64,000 nt of DNA. Origin: Candidatus Acetothermia bacterium (GTDB taxonomy: Bacteria > Bipolaricaulota > Bipolaricaulia > Bipolaricaulales > Bipolaricaulaceae). Every line of letters starts with the position of its first letter. Within the stretch, counting starts at the first letter, position 1. Under the pieces are notes generated by a model. It did not search any database. It was not told where the DNA came from and was given only the letters and a program-made list of their open reading frames with translations. This document shows positions 52,036-61,002 of this stretch, piece after piece. The stretch lies in the NCBI GenBank assembly GCA_024653305.1, contig JANLFW010000006.1:1-64000 (forward strand), read 5' to 3'. A program made the translations under genes and the position numbers.

Positions 52036-53729
52036 GGAAGTGGTTGTTAGCGATGTTGGTGGTGGTCGCTCTTCCGACCCAGGTCACCTGGGCCGAAGCC
52101 GATTGGACGATAACCATCCTTCATACGAACGATACCCATTCGCGGCTGGAGAACATGGCCCGGCAGGCCACACTGATCCAGGAGATTCGGGCGCAGGTCC
52201 CGGAGGTGATCCTCCTCCACGCCGGGGACGCGTTCCTGGGGACCCTCTACTTCACCGTGCACAAGGGGGCGGCGGACGCATGGGTCATGGACCACATGGA
52301 CTTCACCGCCATGGCCCTCGGGAACCACGAGTTCGACGAGGGCTCGGCGACCCTGGCCAAGTTCGCCGAGGCGGTGGGCTTCCCCCTTCTCTCGGCCAAC
52401 TTCGACTTCTCTCAGGACCCCCTCCTCGCCGGGGAGATCCTGCCCTACGTACTCGTGGACGTGGCCGGGAACCGGGTGGGGATCATCGGGCTCACCACCG
52501 AGGACACGGCGTGGAGCTCGAACCCTGGGCCGAACATCGCCATCGGCGACGCGTTCGCCGCCGCCCGGCGGGCGGTGGACGAGCTCACCGCCCAGGGCGT
52601 CACCGTGATCATCGCCCTGACCCACCTCGGTTGGGATCGTGACCTGGAGCTCGCCACGTCCGTGACCGGGATCGACATCGTCGTGGGCGGACACTCCCAT
52701 ACACTCCCTGCCGGGTACCCGGCGGTGGTGGAGCGCAAGCTCGTGAACATCAACACCGCCAGCGTGGACGAGCTTGTGGCCCTCCCCCGGATTGGCCCCA
52801 CGTTGGCCCAGCGGATCGTGGATTGGCGTACGTCCCGCGGGCCGTTCCAGAAGATCGAGGAGATCATGAACGTGTCCGGGATCGGTCCCGCCACGTTCGC
52901 CGCCATTCGGGATCGGATCGCGGTCGCGGACGTCCGCATCCCCACCCTGGTCGTCCAGGCCGGGGAGCACGCCCAGCACCTCGGTCGGTTGGAGGTGACG
53001 TTCGACGGGCAAGGGGTCCTGACCGGTTGGAACGGGGAGCTCATCCCGGTGGCCGAGGTACCCATGGACCCGGCGATCGAGGCCCAGCTCGCCGTGTTTG
53101 GCGCCCCCATCGCCGCCCTCAAGGCACAGGCCGTGGGGGAGACGCGGGTCGACCTGGACGGAGATAAGACCCGGGTGCGCACCCGGGAGACGAACCTCGG
53201 GAACCTCATTGCCGACGCGATGTTGTGGAAGGCGAAGGCTGCCGGGGCCCAGATCGCCATCCAGAACGGGGGTGGGATCCGGGCCTCCATCCCCGCCGGC
53301 GAGGTCACCCTGGGCCAGGTCATGGAGGTCCTCCCATTCGGGAACTACCTTGTGGTCCTCGACGTCACCGGGGCCCAGCTCCTCGCCGCCCTGGAGAACG
53401 GGGTGAGCCTGGTGGAGCAGGCCAAGGGGCGGTTCCCCCAGGTGGCCGGGATCCGGTTCACCTGGGATCCGGCCAAGGCCGCCGGGGAGCGCGTCGTGTC
53501 CGTGGAGGTGTGGACGGAAGAGGGCTGGCGGCCGATCAACCCCAAGGGCACCTACCGCGTGGCCACCAACAACTTCCTCGCCGGGGGCGGGGACGGCTAC
53601 GAGGTCTTCCTCGAGGCGCGGCAGGTCATCAACCTCGGGTTCGTGGACTACGAGGTCCTCGCCGACTACCTCCGCGCCCACTCTCCGGTGGCTCCGGAGG
53701 TGGAGGGGCGGATCGTGGAGCGGAGGTGA
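52032..53729 (+). CDS. Secreted 5'-nucleotidase with an inserted ComEA-like helix-hairpin-helix domain
   Basis: Signal peptide (residues 1-22). Metallophosphatase domain with ILHTNDTHS (D34, H36), HAGDAF, ALGNHEFDEG, LTHLGWD and GGHSHT. Between this domain and the C-terminal substrate-binding domain (TLVVQAGEHAQHLGRLEV, TNLGNLIADAML, IQNGGGIRASIPAGEVTLGQ, NNFLAGGGDGY) lies an extra block at about residues 236-298: KLVNINTASVDELVAL, PRIGPTLAQRIVDWR and GIGPATFAAI, a double helix-hairpin-helix as in the DNA receptor ComEA. It replaces the short loop after GGHSHT. Outside the cell it should strip phosphate from (deoxy)nucleotides; DNA binding by the insert is inferred. Followed by a BMP nucleoside importer. 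Confidence 0.92.
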   Translation: MRKWLLAMLVVVALPTQVTWAEADWTITILHTNDTHSRLENMARQATLIQEIRAQVPEVILLHAGDAFLGTLYFTVHKGAADAWVMDHMDFTAMALGNHEFDEGSATLAKFAEAVGFPLLSANFDFSQDPLLAGEILPYVLVDVAGNRVGIIGLTTEDTAWSSNPGPNIAIGDAFAAARRAVDELTAQGVTVIIALTHLGWDRDLELATSVTGIDIVVGGHSHTLPAGYPAVVERKLVNINTASVDELVALPRIGPTLAQRIVDWRTSRGPFQKIEEIMNVSGIGPATFAAIRDRIAVADVRIPTLVVQAGEHAQHLGRLEVTFDGQGVLTGWNGELIPVAEVPMDPAIEAQLAVFGAPIAALKAQAVGETRVDLDGDKTRVRTRETNLGNLIADAMLWKAKAAGAQIAIQNGGGIRASIPAGEVTLGQVMEVLPFGNYLVVLDVTGAQLLAALENGVSLVEQAKGRFPQVAGIRFTWDPAKAAGERVVSVEVWTEEGWRPINPKGTYRVATNNFLAGGGDGYEVFLEARQVINLGFVDYEVLADYLRAHSPVAPEVEGRIVERR

Positions 53730-53826
53730 ACCTTGATGGAGCCGTTCGGGAGGGGGTGAGAAGGAGCACAGCGGTGGATCGAACGCGGAGTGAGCTCGTG
53801 TAGACTGTGGATAGAGGAGGTGTTTC

Positions 53827-54876
53827 ATGCGCAAGGGTTTGCTGTGGGCGTTGTTGATGGTCCTAGGTGTGGCGGTGGCCTTCGGTAGCATCCCCAAGAT
53901 CGGGCTGATCCTGGCCACGGGTGGTCTGGGAGACCGGTCGTTCAACGACCAGTCCTACTGGGGCGCCGAGCGGGCGGCCAAGGAGCTGGCGGCCAAGTAC
54001 GGGGTCCCGGTGGAACAGGTGTTCAGCTACGTGGAACCGCGGTCCATCGCCGACTACGAGGCGTTCCAGCGGGAGTTCGCCCGCTCCGGCGAGTACACGA
54101 TCATCGTGTGCATCGGGTTTGACCAGGCCCCGGTGCTGGAAGAAGTGGCGCCGGACTATCCGAACCAGTGGTTCGTGGTCATCGATGCCGTGGCCGCGGT
54201 CGGCAACGTGGCCTCCATCGTGTTCAACGACTGGGAGGAGGCGTTCCTGTGCGGGGTGGTGGCCGGGCTCTGGACCAAGACCGGCAAGGTCGGGGTGGAG
54301 GGCGGGATGGACATCCCCCTCATCCGCCGGTTCGTGCAGGGCTTCACCCAGGGCGCGATGTGGGCCAACCCCGCGATCACGGAGGGAGACGTCCTCGTGC
54401 GCTACGTAGGCGCCTGGAACAACCCCACCCTGGGGAAGGAGCTTGCACTTGAGATGTACCAGGCTGGGGCGGACGTGGTCTACGGGGCGGCCGGCAAGTC
54501 CCACCTTGGGGTGTTCGCCGCCGCCGAGGAGAAGCCCGGGGTATGGTGGGCCATCGGCACCGACGTGGACCAGGCCTGGTCCACCCCTGAGCACGCCGAC
54601 GTGATCATCGCCTCGGGCCTGAAGCGGGTGGACCTCGCCGTGTACACGGAGATCATGAAGGCGGTGGAGGGAACCTGGGCCCCCGGCGTCATCAGCTACG
54701 GCATGGCCGCGGAGGCCAAACTCGGCACCGGGATCGCCGTGGGCAGCGAGGATGCGCTCCCGCCCTACGTGGTCGCCAGCGCAAGCCAGGTCGCCATCCC
54801 CGCTGAGGTCGTGGCCAAGGCGGTCGAGGCCGCTCAGGGGATCCTCAACGGGACGATCGTGATCGAGCACGAGTAG
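53827..54876 (+). CDS. BMP-family ABC transporter substrate-binding protein (second system)
   Basis: 349 residues with an N-terminal signal sequence (MRKGLLWALLMVLGVAVAFG) lacking a lipobox cysteine. Strong PnrA/Bmp features: LILATGGLGDRSFNDQSYWG, GFDQAPVLEEVAPDYPNQWF, IDAVAAVGNVASIVFNDWEE and GVEGGMDIPLIRRFVQGF, including the aspartates and the FN motif that hold nucleosides in PnrA. A good GGAGG ribosome site precedes the ATG. The neighbouring phosphorylase and nucleotidase support nucleosides as ligand. Confidence 0.93.
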   Translation: MRKGLLWALLMVLGVAVAFGSIPKIGLILATGGLGDRSFNDQSYWGAERAAKELAAKYGVPVEQVFSYVEPRSIADYEAFQREFARSGEYTIIVCIGFDQAPVLEEVAPDYPNQWFVVIDAVAAVGNVASIVFNDWEEAFLCGVVAGLWTKTGKVGVEGGMDIPLIRRFVQGFTQGAMWANPAITEGDVLVRYVGAWNNPTLGKELALEMYQAGADVVYGAAGKSHLGVFAAAEEKPGVWWAIGTDVDQAWSTPEHADVIIASGLKRVDLAVYTEIMKAVEGTWAPGVISYGMAAEAKLGTGIAVGSEDALPPYVVASASQVAIPAEVVAKAVEAAQGILNGTIVIEHE

Positions 54877-54910
54877 TGCTCCTTTCTGATCAGGGATAAG
54901 GGGAAGGTCG

Positions 54911-56473
54911 ATGCCCGGCGTAGAAGAGACGCCAGGCGGAGCCCGGCGCATCTCTCAGGCCGTGCGCATGGAGGGGATCGTGAAGCGGTTCCCCGGCGTT
55001 CTGGCCAACGCCGGCATCGACTTTTCCCTGGACTTCGGCGAGGCCCACGGCCTCCTTGGGGAGAACGGGGCCGGCAAAACGGTGCTCATGAGCATCCTGT
55101 ACGGCCTCTACCAGCCCGATGCGGGGAGGATCTTCGTCCGGGGAACCCCCACCCGCATCGGAAGCCCCGCCGTGGCCATCCGCATCGGCATCGGCATGGT
55201 GCACCAGCACTTCATGCTCGTCCCCCGACTCACGGTGGCGGAGAACATCGCCGTGGGCTGGGAGCCCACCCGCGGGCCCCTGCTCGATCGCCGGGCTATG
55301 GTCCGCCGGATCGAGGCCTTGGTGGAGCAGTACGGGCTCGGGGTCGACCCCGAGGCCCGGGTGGAGGAGCTTGCGGTAGGGGAGCAACAGCGGGTGGAGA
55401 TCCTCAAGGCCCTGTACCGCGGAGCAGAGGTGCTGATCCTGGACGAGCCTACCGCCGTGCTCGCCGAGCAGGAGGCAGAGGCGTTGTTCGCCGCCGTGCG
55501 TGCGCTCAAGGAGCAGGGGAAGGCGGTGGTGTTCATCACCCACAAGCTCGACGAGGCGCTCGCCGTGTGCGACCGGATCACCGTGCTCAGAAAAGGCAAG
55601 AACGTGGGCACCCTTCCGGCGAGCGAGGCCACCGAAACCCAGCTTGCCGAGCTCATGGTCGGCCGGGAGGTGGTGTTCCAGGTACGGCCGGAACCGGTGG
55701 TGAGCGAGGGGCAGCCCCTGGTTGCGGTGGAGGGCCTCGTGGCCACGGACGACCGGGGGGTGGAGGCGGTACGGGGGGTGAGCGTTGTCGTCCACGACCA
55801 CGAGATCCTGGGGATCGCCGGCGTCCAAGGGAACGGCCAGAAGGAGCTGGTGGAGGCGATCTGCGGCCTCCGGCAGCCCCAAGCCGGCCACGTTTCCGTG
55901 GGCGGGCGCGACCTCACCGGGGCCAGCCCCCGGAAGCTCACCCGGGCCGGGTTGGTCCACGTCCCGGAGGACCGGCAGCAGCGGGGCCTCATCCTCCCGT
56001 TCACCGTGGCCGAGAACGCCATCCTCGGCCAGGAGTACGACCCCCGCTTCGCTATCGGCCCGTGGGCCCAGGCCCGCCGGAACATCGCCCGCTACGCCCA
56101 GGAGCTGGTGGAGCGGTTCTCCATCGCCGCCCCGTCGGTGCGCACCTCGGTGCAAGCCCTGTCCGGGGGGAACCAACAGCGGCTGATCCTGGCCCGGGAG
56201 CTCGGGCGCGGGCCACGGGTGGTGGTAGCCGTGCAGCCGACGCGGGGGCTCGATGTCGCGGGGATGGAGTTCGTGTGGAACCAACTTCTCGCCATGCGTC
56301 GCCAGGGGTGCGCGGTGCTTTTGGTGTCCATGGACCTGGACGAGGTGATGATGCTCTCGGACCGGATCGCGGTGATGTACCAAGGGGAGGTCGTGGCCGT
56401 GGTGCGACGGGGGGAGGCTACCAAGCGCGAGCTGGGGCTGTGGATGCTCAGGGGGAAGGGTGAAGTGGCTTAG
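54911..56473 (+). CDS. BMP-system double-ATPase subunit (second system)
   Basis: 520 residues, two ABC domains. First: Walker A GENGAGKT, LAVGEQQR signature, Walker B LILDEPTAVL and HKLDEAL. Second: GVQGNGQKE in place of Walker A, signature LSGGNQQR. The coding start at MPGVEETPGGARRI has GGGGAAGG upstream; the conserved part begins VRMEGIVKRFPGVLANAG. Stop overlaps the next permease by 14 bp. Confidence 0.94.
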   Translation: MPGVEETPGGARRISQAVRMEGIVKRFPGVLANAGIDFSLDFGEAHGLLGENGAGKTVLMSILYGLYQPDAGRIFVRGTPTRIGSPAVAIRIGIGMVHQHFMLVPRLTVAENIAVGWEPTRGPLLDRRAMVRRIEALVEQYGLGVDPEARVEELAVGEQQRVEILKALYRGAEVLILDEPTAVLAEQEAEALFAAVRALKEQGKAVVFITHKLDEALAVCDRITVLRKGKNVGTLPASEATETQLAELMVGREVVFQVRPEPVVSEGQPLVAVEGLVATDDRGVEAVRGVSVVVHDHEILGIAGVQGNGQKELVEAICGLRQPQAGHVSVGGRDLTGASPRKLTRAGLVHVPEDRQQRGLILPFTVAENAILGQEYDPRFAIGPWAQARRNIARYAQELVERFSIAAPSVRTSVQALSGGNQQRLILARELGRGPRVVVAVQPTRGLDVAGMEFVWNQLLAMRRQGCAVLLVSMDLDEVMMLSDRIAVMYQGEVVAVVRRGEATKRELGLWMLRGKGEVA

Positions 56474-57512
56474 GGAAATGGCCCCGGTGGCCGGGGCGAT
56501 CGCCCTCGCCCTGGGGGTAGGAGCTATCGTCACCGCTCTCACCGGCTACTCCGTGCCCGCGGTGTACCGGGAGCTCGTCCGGGGCGCGTTCGGGGGCAAG
56601 TACCAGCTGTTCCAGACGTTGACCCAAGCGACCCCGATCGTCTTCACCTCGCTTTCGTTCGTGATCGCGTTTCGTTGTGGCCTGTTCAACATCGGAGCGG
56701 AGGGGCAGCTCTACGTGGGCGCGTTCGCCGCGGCGTGGGCTGGGTTCACGTTGGAGCTTCCCCCGGTGCTGCATACCGTGGTGTGCCTGCTGTGTGGCGC
56801 CGTGGCCGGAGGATTGTGGGGCCTCGTTCCCGGGTGGCTGCGGGCCCGGCGCGGGGCGAACGAGTTCGTGACCACGATGATGCTCTCCTACGTGGCCATC
56901 TACCTCACGAGCTGGCTCGTCTCGCCCCGGGGGCCGTACCACGGCACCCAGTGGGCGAACCAGACGGTGCGCATCCTCCGCAGCGCGGAGCTGCCGCGGT
57001 TCATGGCCGGGGCCCAGCTGTCGTGGGGGATCGCGGTGGGGGCCATGGTGGCCGTGCTCGTGTGGTACTTCATCTTTCGTACCCCGCGTGGGTACCAAAT
57101 CCGGGCGGTGGGGCAGAACCCCCAGGCTGCCGAGTACGGGGGGATCGACGTATCGAGGAGCATGATCCTCGCCCTGACCTTGGCCGGGGCGCTCGCGGGT
57201 TTGGGCGGGGCGGCGGAGATCTTGGGCACCCACCGCCGGTTCATCGAGTTCTTCTCGCCGGGATATGGCTGGGACGGGATCGCCGGCGGGCTCATTGCCC
57301 GAGCTCACCCCATCGCCGCGATCTTCGCCGCGATCCTGATGGGGGCGCTCAGGGCGGGGGGGATGGCCATTGACCGGGCCGGGGTGGCGCCGGCGGACCT
57401 GGCGGCGGTGTTCCAGGGGCTGGTGATCCTGTTCGTGGTGGCCCCGGAGCTCATCCGCCACCTCAAACGGTTGGGTGCGCTAAGGAGGAGCCGTGTCCGT
57501 TCTGAGCCTTGA
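56460..57512 (+). CDS. BMP-system ABC transporter permease, YufP-like (second system)
   Basis: 350 residues, about nine membrane helices. Markers: AFRCGLFNIGAEGQLYVGAF, VPGWLRARRGANEFVTTMML, FRTPRGYQIRAVGQNPQAAE and FSPGYGWDGIAGGLIARAHP. GTG start inside the ATPase gene; overlaps the next permease by 20 bp. With its partner it forms the nucleoside channel. Confidence 0.93.
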   Translation: MKWLREMAPVAGAIALALGVGAIVTALTGYSVPAVYRELVRGAFGGKYQLFQTLTQATPIVFTSLSFVIAFRCGLFNIGAEGQLYVGAFAAAWAGFTLELPPVLHTVVCLLCGAVAGGLWGLVPGWLRARRGANEFVTTMMLSYVAIYLTSWLVSPRGPYHGTQWANQTVRILRSAELPRFMAGAQLSWGIAVGAMVAVLVWYFIFRTPRGYQIRAVGQNPQAAEYGGIDVSRSMILALTLAGALAGLGGAAEILGTHRRFIEFFSPGYGWDGIAGGLIARAHPIAAIFAAILMGALRAGGMAIDRAGVAPADLAAVFQGLVILFVVAPELIRHLKRLGALRRSRVRSEP

Positions 57513-58350
57513 ACTCCTCGTCTCCGCGCTGCGGCTGGCCACCCCCATTGCCCTGGTGGCCCTGGGGGAGACCTACTCCGAGCGGGCCGGGGTGATCAAC
57601 GTTGGGGTGGAGGGGATGGCCCTGGCCGGGGCGTTGACCACGGCCATCGTGGCCTACTTCAGTGGGAGCCCTACCTTGGCCCTGGTGGCGGCGATCGGGG
57701 TGGGGGCCCTCCTGGGGGCGCTCCACGCCGTCTGGAGCGTGTACCTCAGGGCGGACCACGTGGTGTCCGGCGCGGCCATCAACCTGTTGGTGGTGGGGTT
57801 CGCCCTGTTCCTCACCCGGGTCATCTGGGGCTGGCGCGGCACTTCCCCCTCCGCCCCCACCTTGAACGCCTGGATCCTGGTGGGCGCGGGCCTGTTCCTC
57901 ATCGCCCTTTCTCAGGTCTACATCTTCCGCACCCCGTGGGGCTTGAGGCTGCGGGTGGTGGGTGAGCACCCCCGGGCCGCGGACACCGCGGGGATCAACG
58001 TGTACCGGACCCAGCTAATCTACACCGTGCTAAACGGCGCCCTGTGTGGCCTGGCCGGGGCGTTCCTGTTCAACAATCTAGGGAGGTTTACCGACGGCAT
58101 GGTGGGGGGCCGCGGCTTCATCGGCATCGCGGCGATGGTCGTCGGCAACTACCGGCCCCTTCCCGCCCTTCTCGCCGCGTACCTGTTTGGGTTCGTGGAC
58201 GCCCTGCAGATGAGGCTTCAGGCGTACATCCCCTCCCAGTTCTCGCTGATGCTCCCTTACATCCTCACTGTGGTGGTGCTGGCCGGGTTCCTGGGCCGAA
58301 CCAAGGTCCCCAAGGCCCTGGGGAAGCCGTACGTGAAGGAGCGCGGGTGA
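57493..58350 (+). CDS. BMP-system ABC transporter permease, YufQ-like (second system)
   Basis: 285 residues, about eight membrane helices. Markers: YSERAGVINVGVEGMALAGA, FRTPWGLRLRVVGEHPRAAD, NNLGRFTDGMVGGRGFIGIA and AYLFGFVDALQMRLQAY. Starts at GTG. Last subunit of the importer; 253 bases without a recognised gene separate it from the nucleotidyltransferase gene. Confidence 0.93.
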   Translation: MSVLSLELLVSALRLATPIALVALGETYSERAGVINVGVEGMALAGALTTAIVAYFSGSPTLALVAAIGVGALLGALHAVWSVYLRADHVVSGAAINLLVVGFALFLTRVIWGWRGTSPSAPTLNAWILVGAGLFLIALSQVYIFRTPWGLRLRVVGEHPRAADTAGINVYRTQLIYTVLNGALCGLAGAFLFNNLGRFTDGMVGGRGFIGIAAMVVGNYRPLPALLAAYLFGFVDALQMRLQAYIPSQFSLMLPYILTVVVLAGFLGRTKVPKALGKPYVKERG

Positions 58351-58603
58351 TTCGTGAGTGGGCAGGGGGAGGGGAAAATGTGGGTTGAGCTAACATTAGT
58401 GGTGGGAATACCCTCGCTTTTGGGTGCTGTAGCGCTGGGGGAGGAGGCGCCAAGGGCGGTGCCCTCTTGGGCTTGGGTGGGCAGCACCGGGTTCTCCGGG
58501 GGGTACGGCGAGGCCCTTGTCCCAAAGGCAAGCGGCTTTTTGATCTTCCGCCAATATCAAGCCAACCAGAAACCCGAGCTTGAGCTGTACGAGATAGGCG
58601 AGG

Positions 58604-59287
58604 ATGGGGTCCCGTGCTCGCGCGGAGGAAATCGTGGCCCGCGGGACGTACGGAGCCGCCCGACTTCGAATCGGGAGTGGCGGCCGCTTCTTTCTTACCG
58701 GTGGCACCGCCCTGGCCGAGTTCTATTTGGGGCACCGACGTTCCTTCGCCTTGGATCTCTTCACCGCAGAGGAGGGGCTTGTCCTGCCTTTCTCGCGCCT
58801 TTTCGAAAACCAGCTTGGGGATGCCGGGTTCGAAGTCCGGACGGTACGTCGGCGGGCAAGCTTTGCCGAGTTCACGGTGAAGATAGGGGCTGAGGAGGTG
58901 CGCGTACAGCTTGCTTACGATTCACCGTTTCGGTTCCATCCCCCGGAGGAGGCGGCGTTCGTCAGGGTGAACGATTTCGTGGATCTGGCGGTCGACAAGT
59001 TCTTGGCCTTTTTCGGCCGCGCCGAGCCCAGGGATGCGGTGGACCTTTTCTTCCTCCTTCGAGAGCCCGAACTCAAAGGGCTGATGGAGTTGGCCCGTCG
59101 GAAGGACCCCGGCTTTGATCCCTACTGGCTTGCCCAAGCGTTCCAGCGGGTGGAGGAATTCCCGGATGAGCCCGAGCGATGGCCGGTAGAGATGGTAGCC
59201 TCCTGGGATCCCCAGGAAATCAAGGCCCGATTCACTTGCCTTGCCCGTTCCATCCTTGAGGGCATCCAGAAAGGAGAACAAGGGTGA
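58604..59287 (+). CDS. AbiEii/AbiGii-like nucleotidyltransferase
   Basis: 227 residues with the DNA polymerase beta-like nucleotidyltransferase core of the AbiEii toxin/MenT family: [30 protein letters not shown] (the family's D-x-D appears as A-L-D), a downstream lysine in [11 protein letters not shown] and the partner [10 protein letters not shown]. The family includes tRNA-modifying toxins of type IV systems, but stand-alone members exist. No AbiEi-like antitoxin is visible upstream. The first 25 residues match the family poorly, so the start may be wrong or the N terminus lost. The stop overlaps mtnA by 4 bp, which is unusual for a mobile toxin gene. Confidence 0.75.
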   Translation: MGSRARAEEIVARGTYGAARLRIGSGGRFFLTGGTALAEFYLGHRRSFALDLFTAEEGLVLPFSRLFENQLGDAGFEVRTVRRRASFAEFTVKIGAEEVRVQLAYDSPFRFHPPEEAAFVRVNDFVDLAVDKFLAFFGRAEPRDAVDLFFLLREPELKGLMELARRKDPGFDPYWLAQAFQRVEEFPDEPERWPVEMVASWDPQEIKARFTCLARSILEGIQKGEQG

Positions 59288-60312
59288 TCAGGCCGGTTTA
59301 CTGGGAGGACGGGGCGATAAAGCTCTTGGATCAGATGAGGCTTCCGCAGGAGGAGGTGTGGCTTTCCCTCACCCGCTGGGGGGAGGTGGCGGAGGCGATA
59401 AAGAGCATGCGGGTGCGCGGGGCACCGGCGATCGGGATCGCCGCCGCCTACGGCCTCGCCCTGGCGGTCTGGAACCCCTCTCCGGGCAAGGCCCCCCGGG
59501 CCGCGTTCGAGGAGGCCGCGGAGGGCCTTTCCCGGACGCGCCCTACCGCCGTGAACCTGTTCTGGGCCATCCGCCGGATGGAAGGCGCATTCCGCCGACT
59601 TGCGGGTTCGGACCCAGGGGAGCTGCGCCGGGGGGTCCTCGCGGAGGCGGTACGGATCCACGAGGAGGACATCGCCGCCAATCGGCGGATCGGGGAGTAC
59701 GGGGCGGCCCTCCTTCCACAAGGGGCGCGGGTGCTGACCATCTGCAACACCGGGGCCCTCGCCACCGGCGGATATGGCACCGCCCTCGGGGTGGTGCGGG
59801 CGGCTTGGGAACAAGGGAAGCTCCGCGAGGTGTACGCGTGCGAGACACGCCCCCTCCTCCAGGGGGCGCGGCTCACGGCGTGGGAGCTCCTCACAGAACG
59901 GATCCCGTTTCGGCTGATCGTGGACGGGGCGGCAGGATGGCTCATGGCCCGGGGCGGGGTGGACGCGGTCCTGGTGGGGGCGGACCGCATCGCCAGGAGC
60001 GGCGACGTGGTCAACAAGATCGGCACCTATACCCTGGCCTGTCTTGCCCATCGTCATGGCATCCCGTTCTACAGCGCTGCCCCCACCTCAACGATCGACC
60101 TCGCCGTGGCCACGGGGGCGGAGATCCCGATCGAGGAGCGGGCGGAGGAGGAGGTGGTTGCGCCGCGCGGGGTCACGTTCGCCCCGCCCGGGGCACGGGC
60201 GTGGAACCCGGCGTTCGACGTGACCCCGGCGGAGCTCGTCACGGCCATCGTCACCGAGCGGGGGGTGATCCGGCCACCTTACCATGACACGGTCCCTGCG
60301 GCTCTGGCGTGA
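59284..60312 (+). CDS. mtnA: 5-methylthioribose-1-phosphate isomerase (also 5-deoxyribose-1-phosphate)
   Basis: Converts the ring-closed 5-substituted ribose 1-phosphate made by MtnP into the ribulose 1-phosphate. MtnA markers: [19 protein letters not shown], the catalytic cysteine in [20 protein letters not shown] and the aspartate in [20 protein letters not shown], then [13 protein letters not shown] and NPAFDVTP. 342 residues. GTG start overlaps the nucleotidyltransferase stop; the end overlaps the aldolase gene by 29 bp. Confidence 0.95.
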   Translation: MIRPVYWEDGAIKLLDQMRLPQEEVWLSLTRWGEVAEAIKSMRVRGAPAIGIAAAYGLALAVWNPSPGKAPRAAFEEAAEGLSRTRPTAVNLFWAIRRMEGAFRRLAGSDPGELRRGVLAEAVRIHEEDIAANRRIGEYGAALLPQGARVLTICNTGALATGGYGTALGVVRAAWEQGKLREVYACETRPLLQGARLTAWELLTERIPFRLIVDGAAGWLMARGGVDAVLVGADRIARSGDVVNKIGTYTLACLAHRHGIPFYSAAPTSTIDLAVATGAEIPIEERAEEEVVAPRGVTFAPPGARAWNPAFDVTPAELVTAIVTERGVIRPPYHDTVPAALA

Positions 60313-60856
60313 GCGGGTGACGGAGACCGCCCGGGAAATGGCTGCCCGTGGTCTGGTTCGGGGGAGCTCGGGGAACGTCTCGGTGCGGGTAGGGGACACC
60401 GTCCTCATCACCCCGACCCGCATCCCCTACGCGTACCTGCGGGCTCGTCAGGTGGTGGCCATTGACCTTGCGGGAAAAGCCCTGTCCGGGAGCGGCGGGC
60501 CGTCGTCGGAGTGGCGGTTGCACGTGGCCATCTACCGGGCCCGGGCGGACGTGCGGGCCATTGTGCATACCCACTCCCCGTACGCCACCGCTGTGGCCGT
60601 GCCCCTTCCCGAGCTTCCGGTGGCCCACGACGAGGGGGAGCTTCTGTTCGGCCGGGCGATTCCCGTAGCCCGACATGCCCCGCCGGGGACGTGGGATCTG
60701 GCCCACGCCGCGGTGGCCGCCTTGGGCGGCGGGAACGCCGTGCTCCTCGCCCGGCATGGCGCGGTGGCGGTGGGGTCGACCCTGCGGCAGGCCCTCGACC
60801 TCGCCGAGAAGCTGGAAGAAACCGCCCAGCTCTTCTCCTTCCGTTTTCCGGACTAG
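60284..60856 (+). CDS. Class II aldolase (adducin/fuculose-1-phosphate aldolase family), probable 5-substituted ribulose-1-phosphate aldolase
   Basis: 190 residues. Zinc ligands HTHSPYATA and RHGAVAVG, the SSEWRLH segment with the catalytic-type glutamate, and the phosphate-binding [13 protein letters not shown] are intact. Next to mtnA, this is the signature of the DHAP shunt, in which 5-methylthioribulose or 5-deoxyribulose 1-phosphate is cut to dihydroxyacetone phosphate and an aldehyde. No mtnB/mtnC/mtnD genes of the oxygen-requiring methionine salvage are seen, which fits an anaerobe. Confidence 0.9.
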   Translation: MTRSLRLWRERVTETAREMAARGLVRGSSGNVSVRVGDTVLITPTRIPYAYLRARQVVAIDLAGKALSGSGGPSSEWRLHVAIYRARADVRAIVHTHSPYATAVAVPLPELPVAHDEGELLFGRAIPVARHAPPGTWDLAHAAVAALGGGNAVLLARHGAVAVGSTLRQALDLAEKLEETAQLFSFRFPD

Positions 60857-60859
60857 AGG

Positions 60860-60988
60860 TCAGGGCTGAGGGGGCATCCTGAACGCACCGAAGTCGTAGC
60901 CCTGGGCGTTGAGTCGCGCCACGATCCCTGTGAGCACATCCGCCGGAAGTTCCGGGGTTCGGCTCAGGATCCACCCGAAAGGGCGGCG
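60860..60988 (-). pseudogene. C-terminal fragment of a bacterial lipocalin (Blc-like)
   Basis: A stop-bounded minus-strand frame reads FGWILSRTPELPADVLTGIV then ARLNAQGYDFGAFRMPPQP, closely matching the conserved C terminus of Blc lipocalins (WILSRTP ... QGYD ... PQ). There is no start codon; a TAG stop lies just upstream at 60989-60991 and the rest of the gene is absent, replaced by palindromic repeat sequence. The 229-base gap 60857-61085 holds only this remnant and a hairpin. Confidence 0.65.
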
Positions 60989-61002
60989 CTACGCCTCGGA
61001 CC

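Noticed and set aside
58354-58603. AbiEi-like antitoxin gene before the nucleotidyltransferase
   Set aside because: The open frame there has no winged-helix pattern or recognisable motif and runs on out of frame into the nucleotidyltransferase gene.
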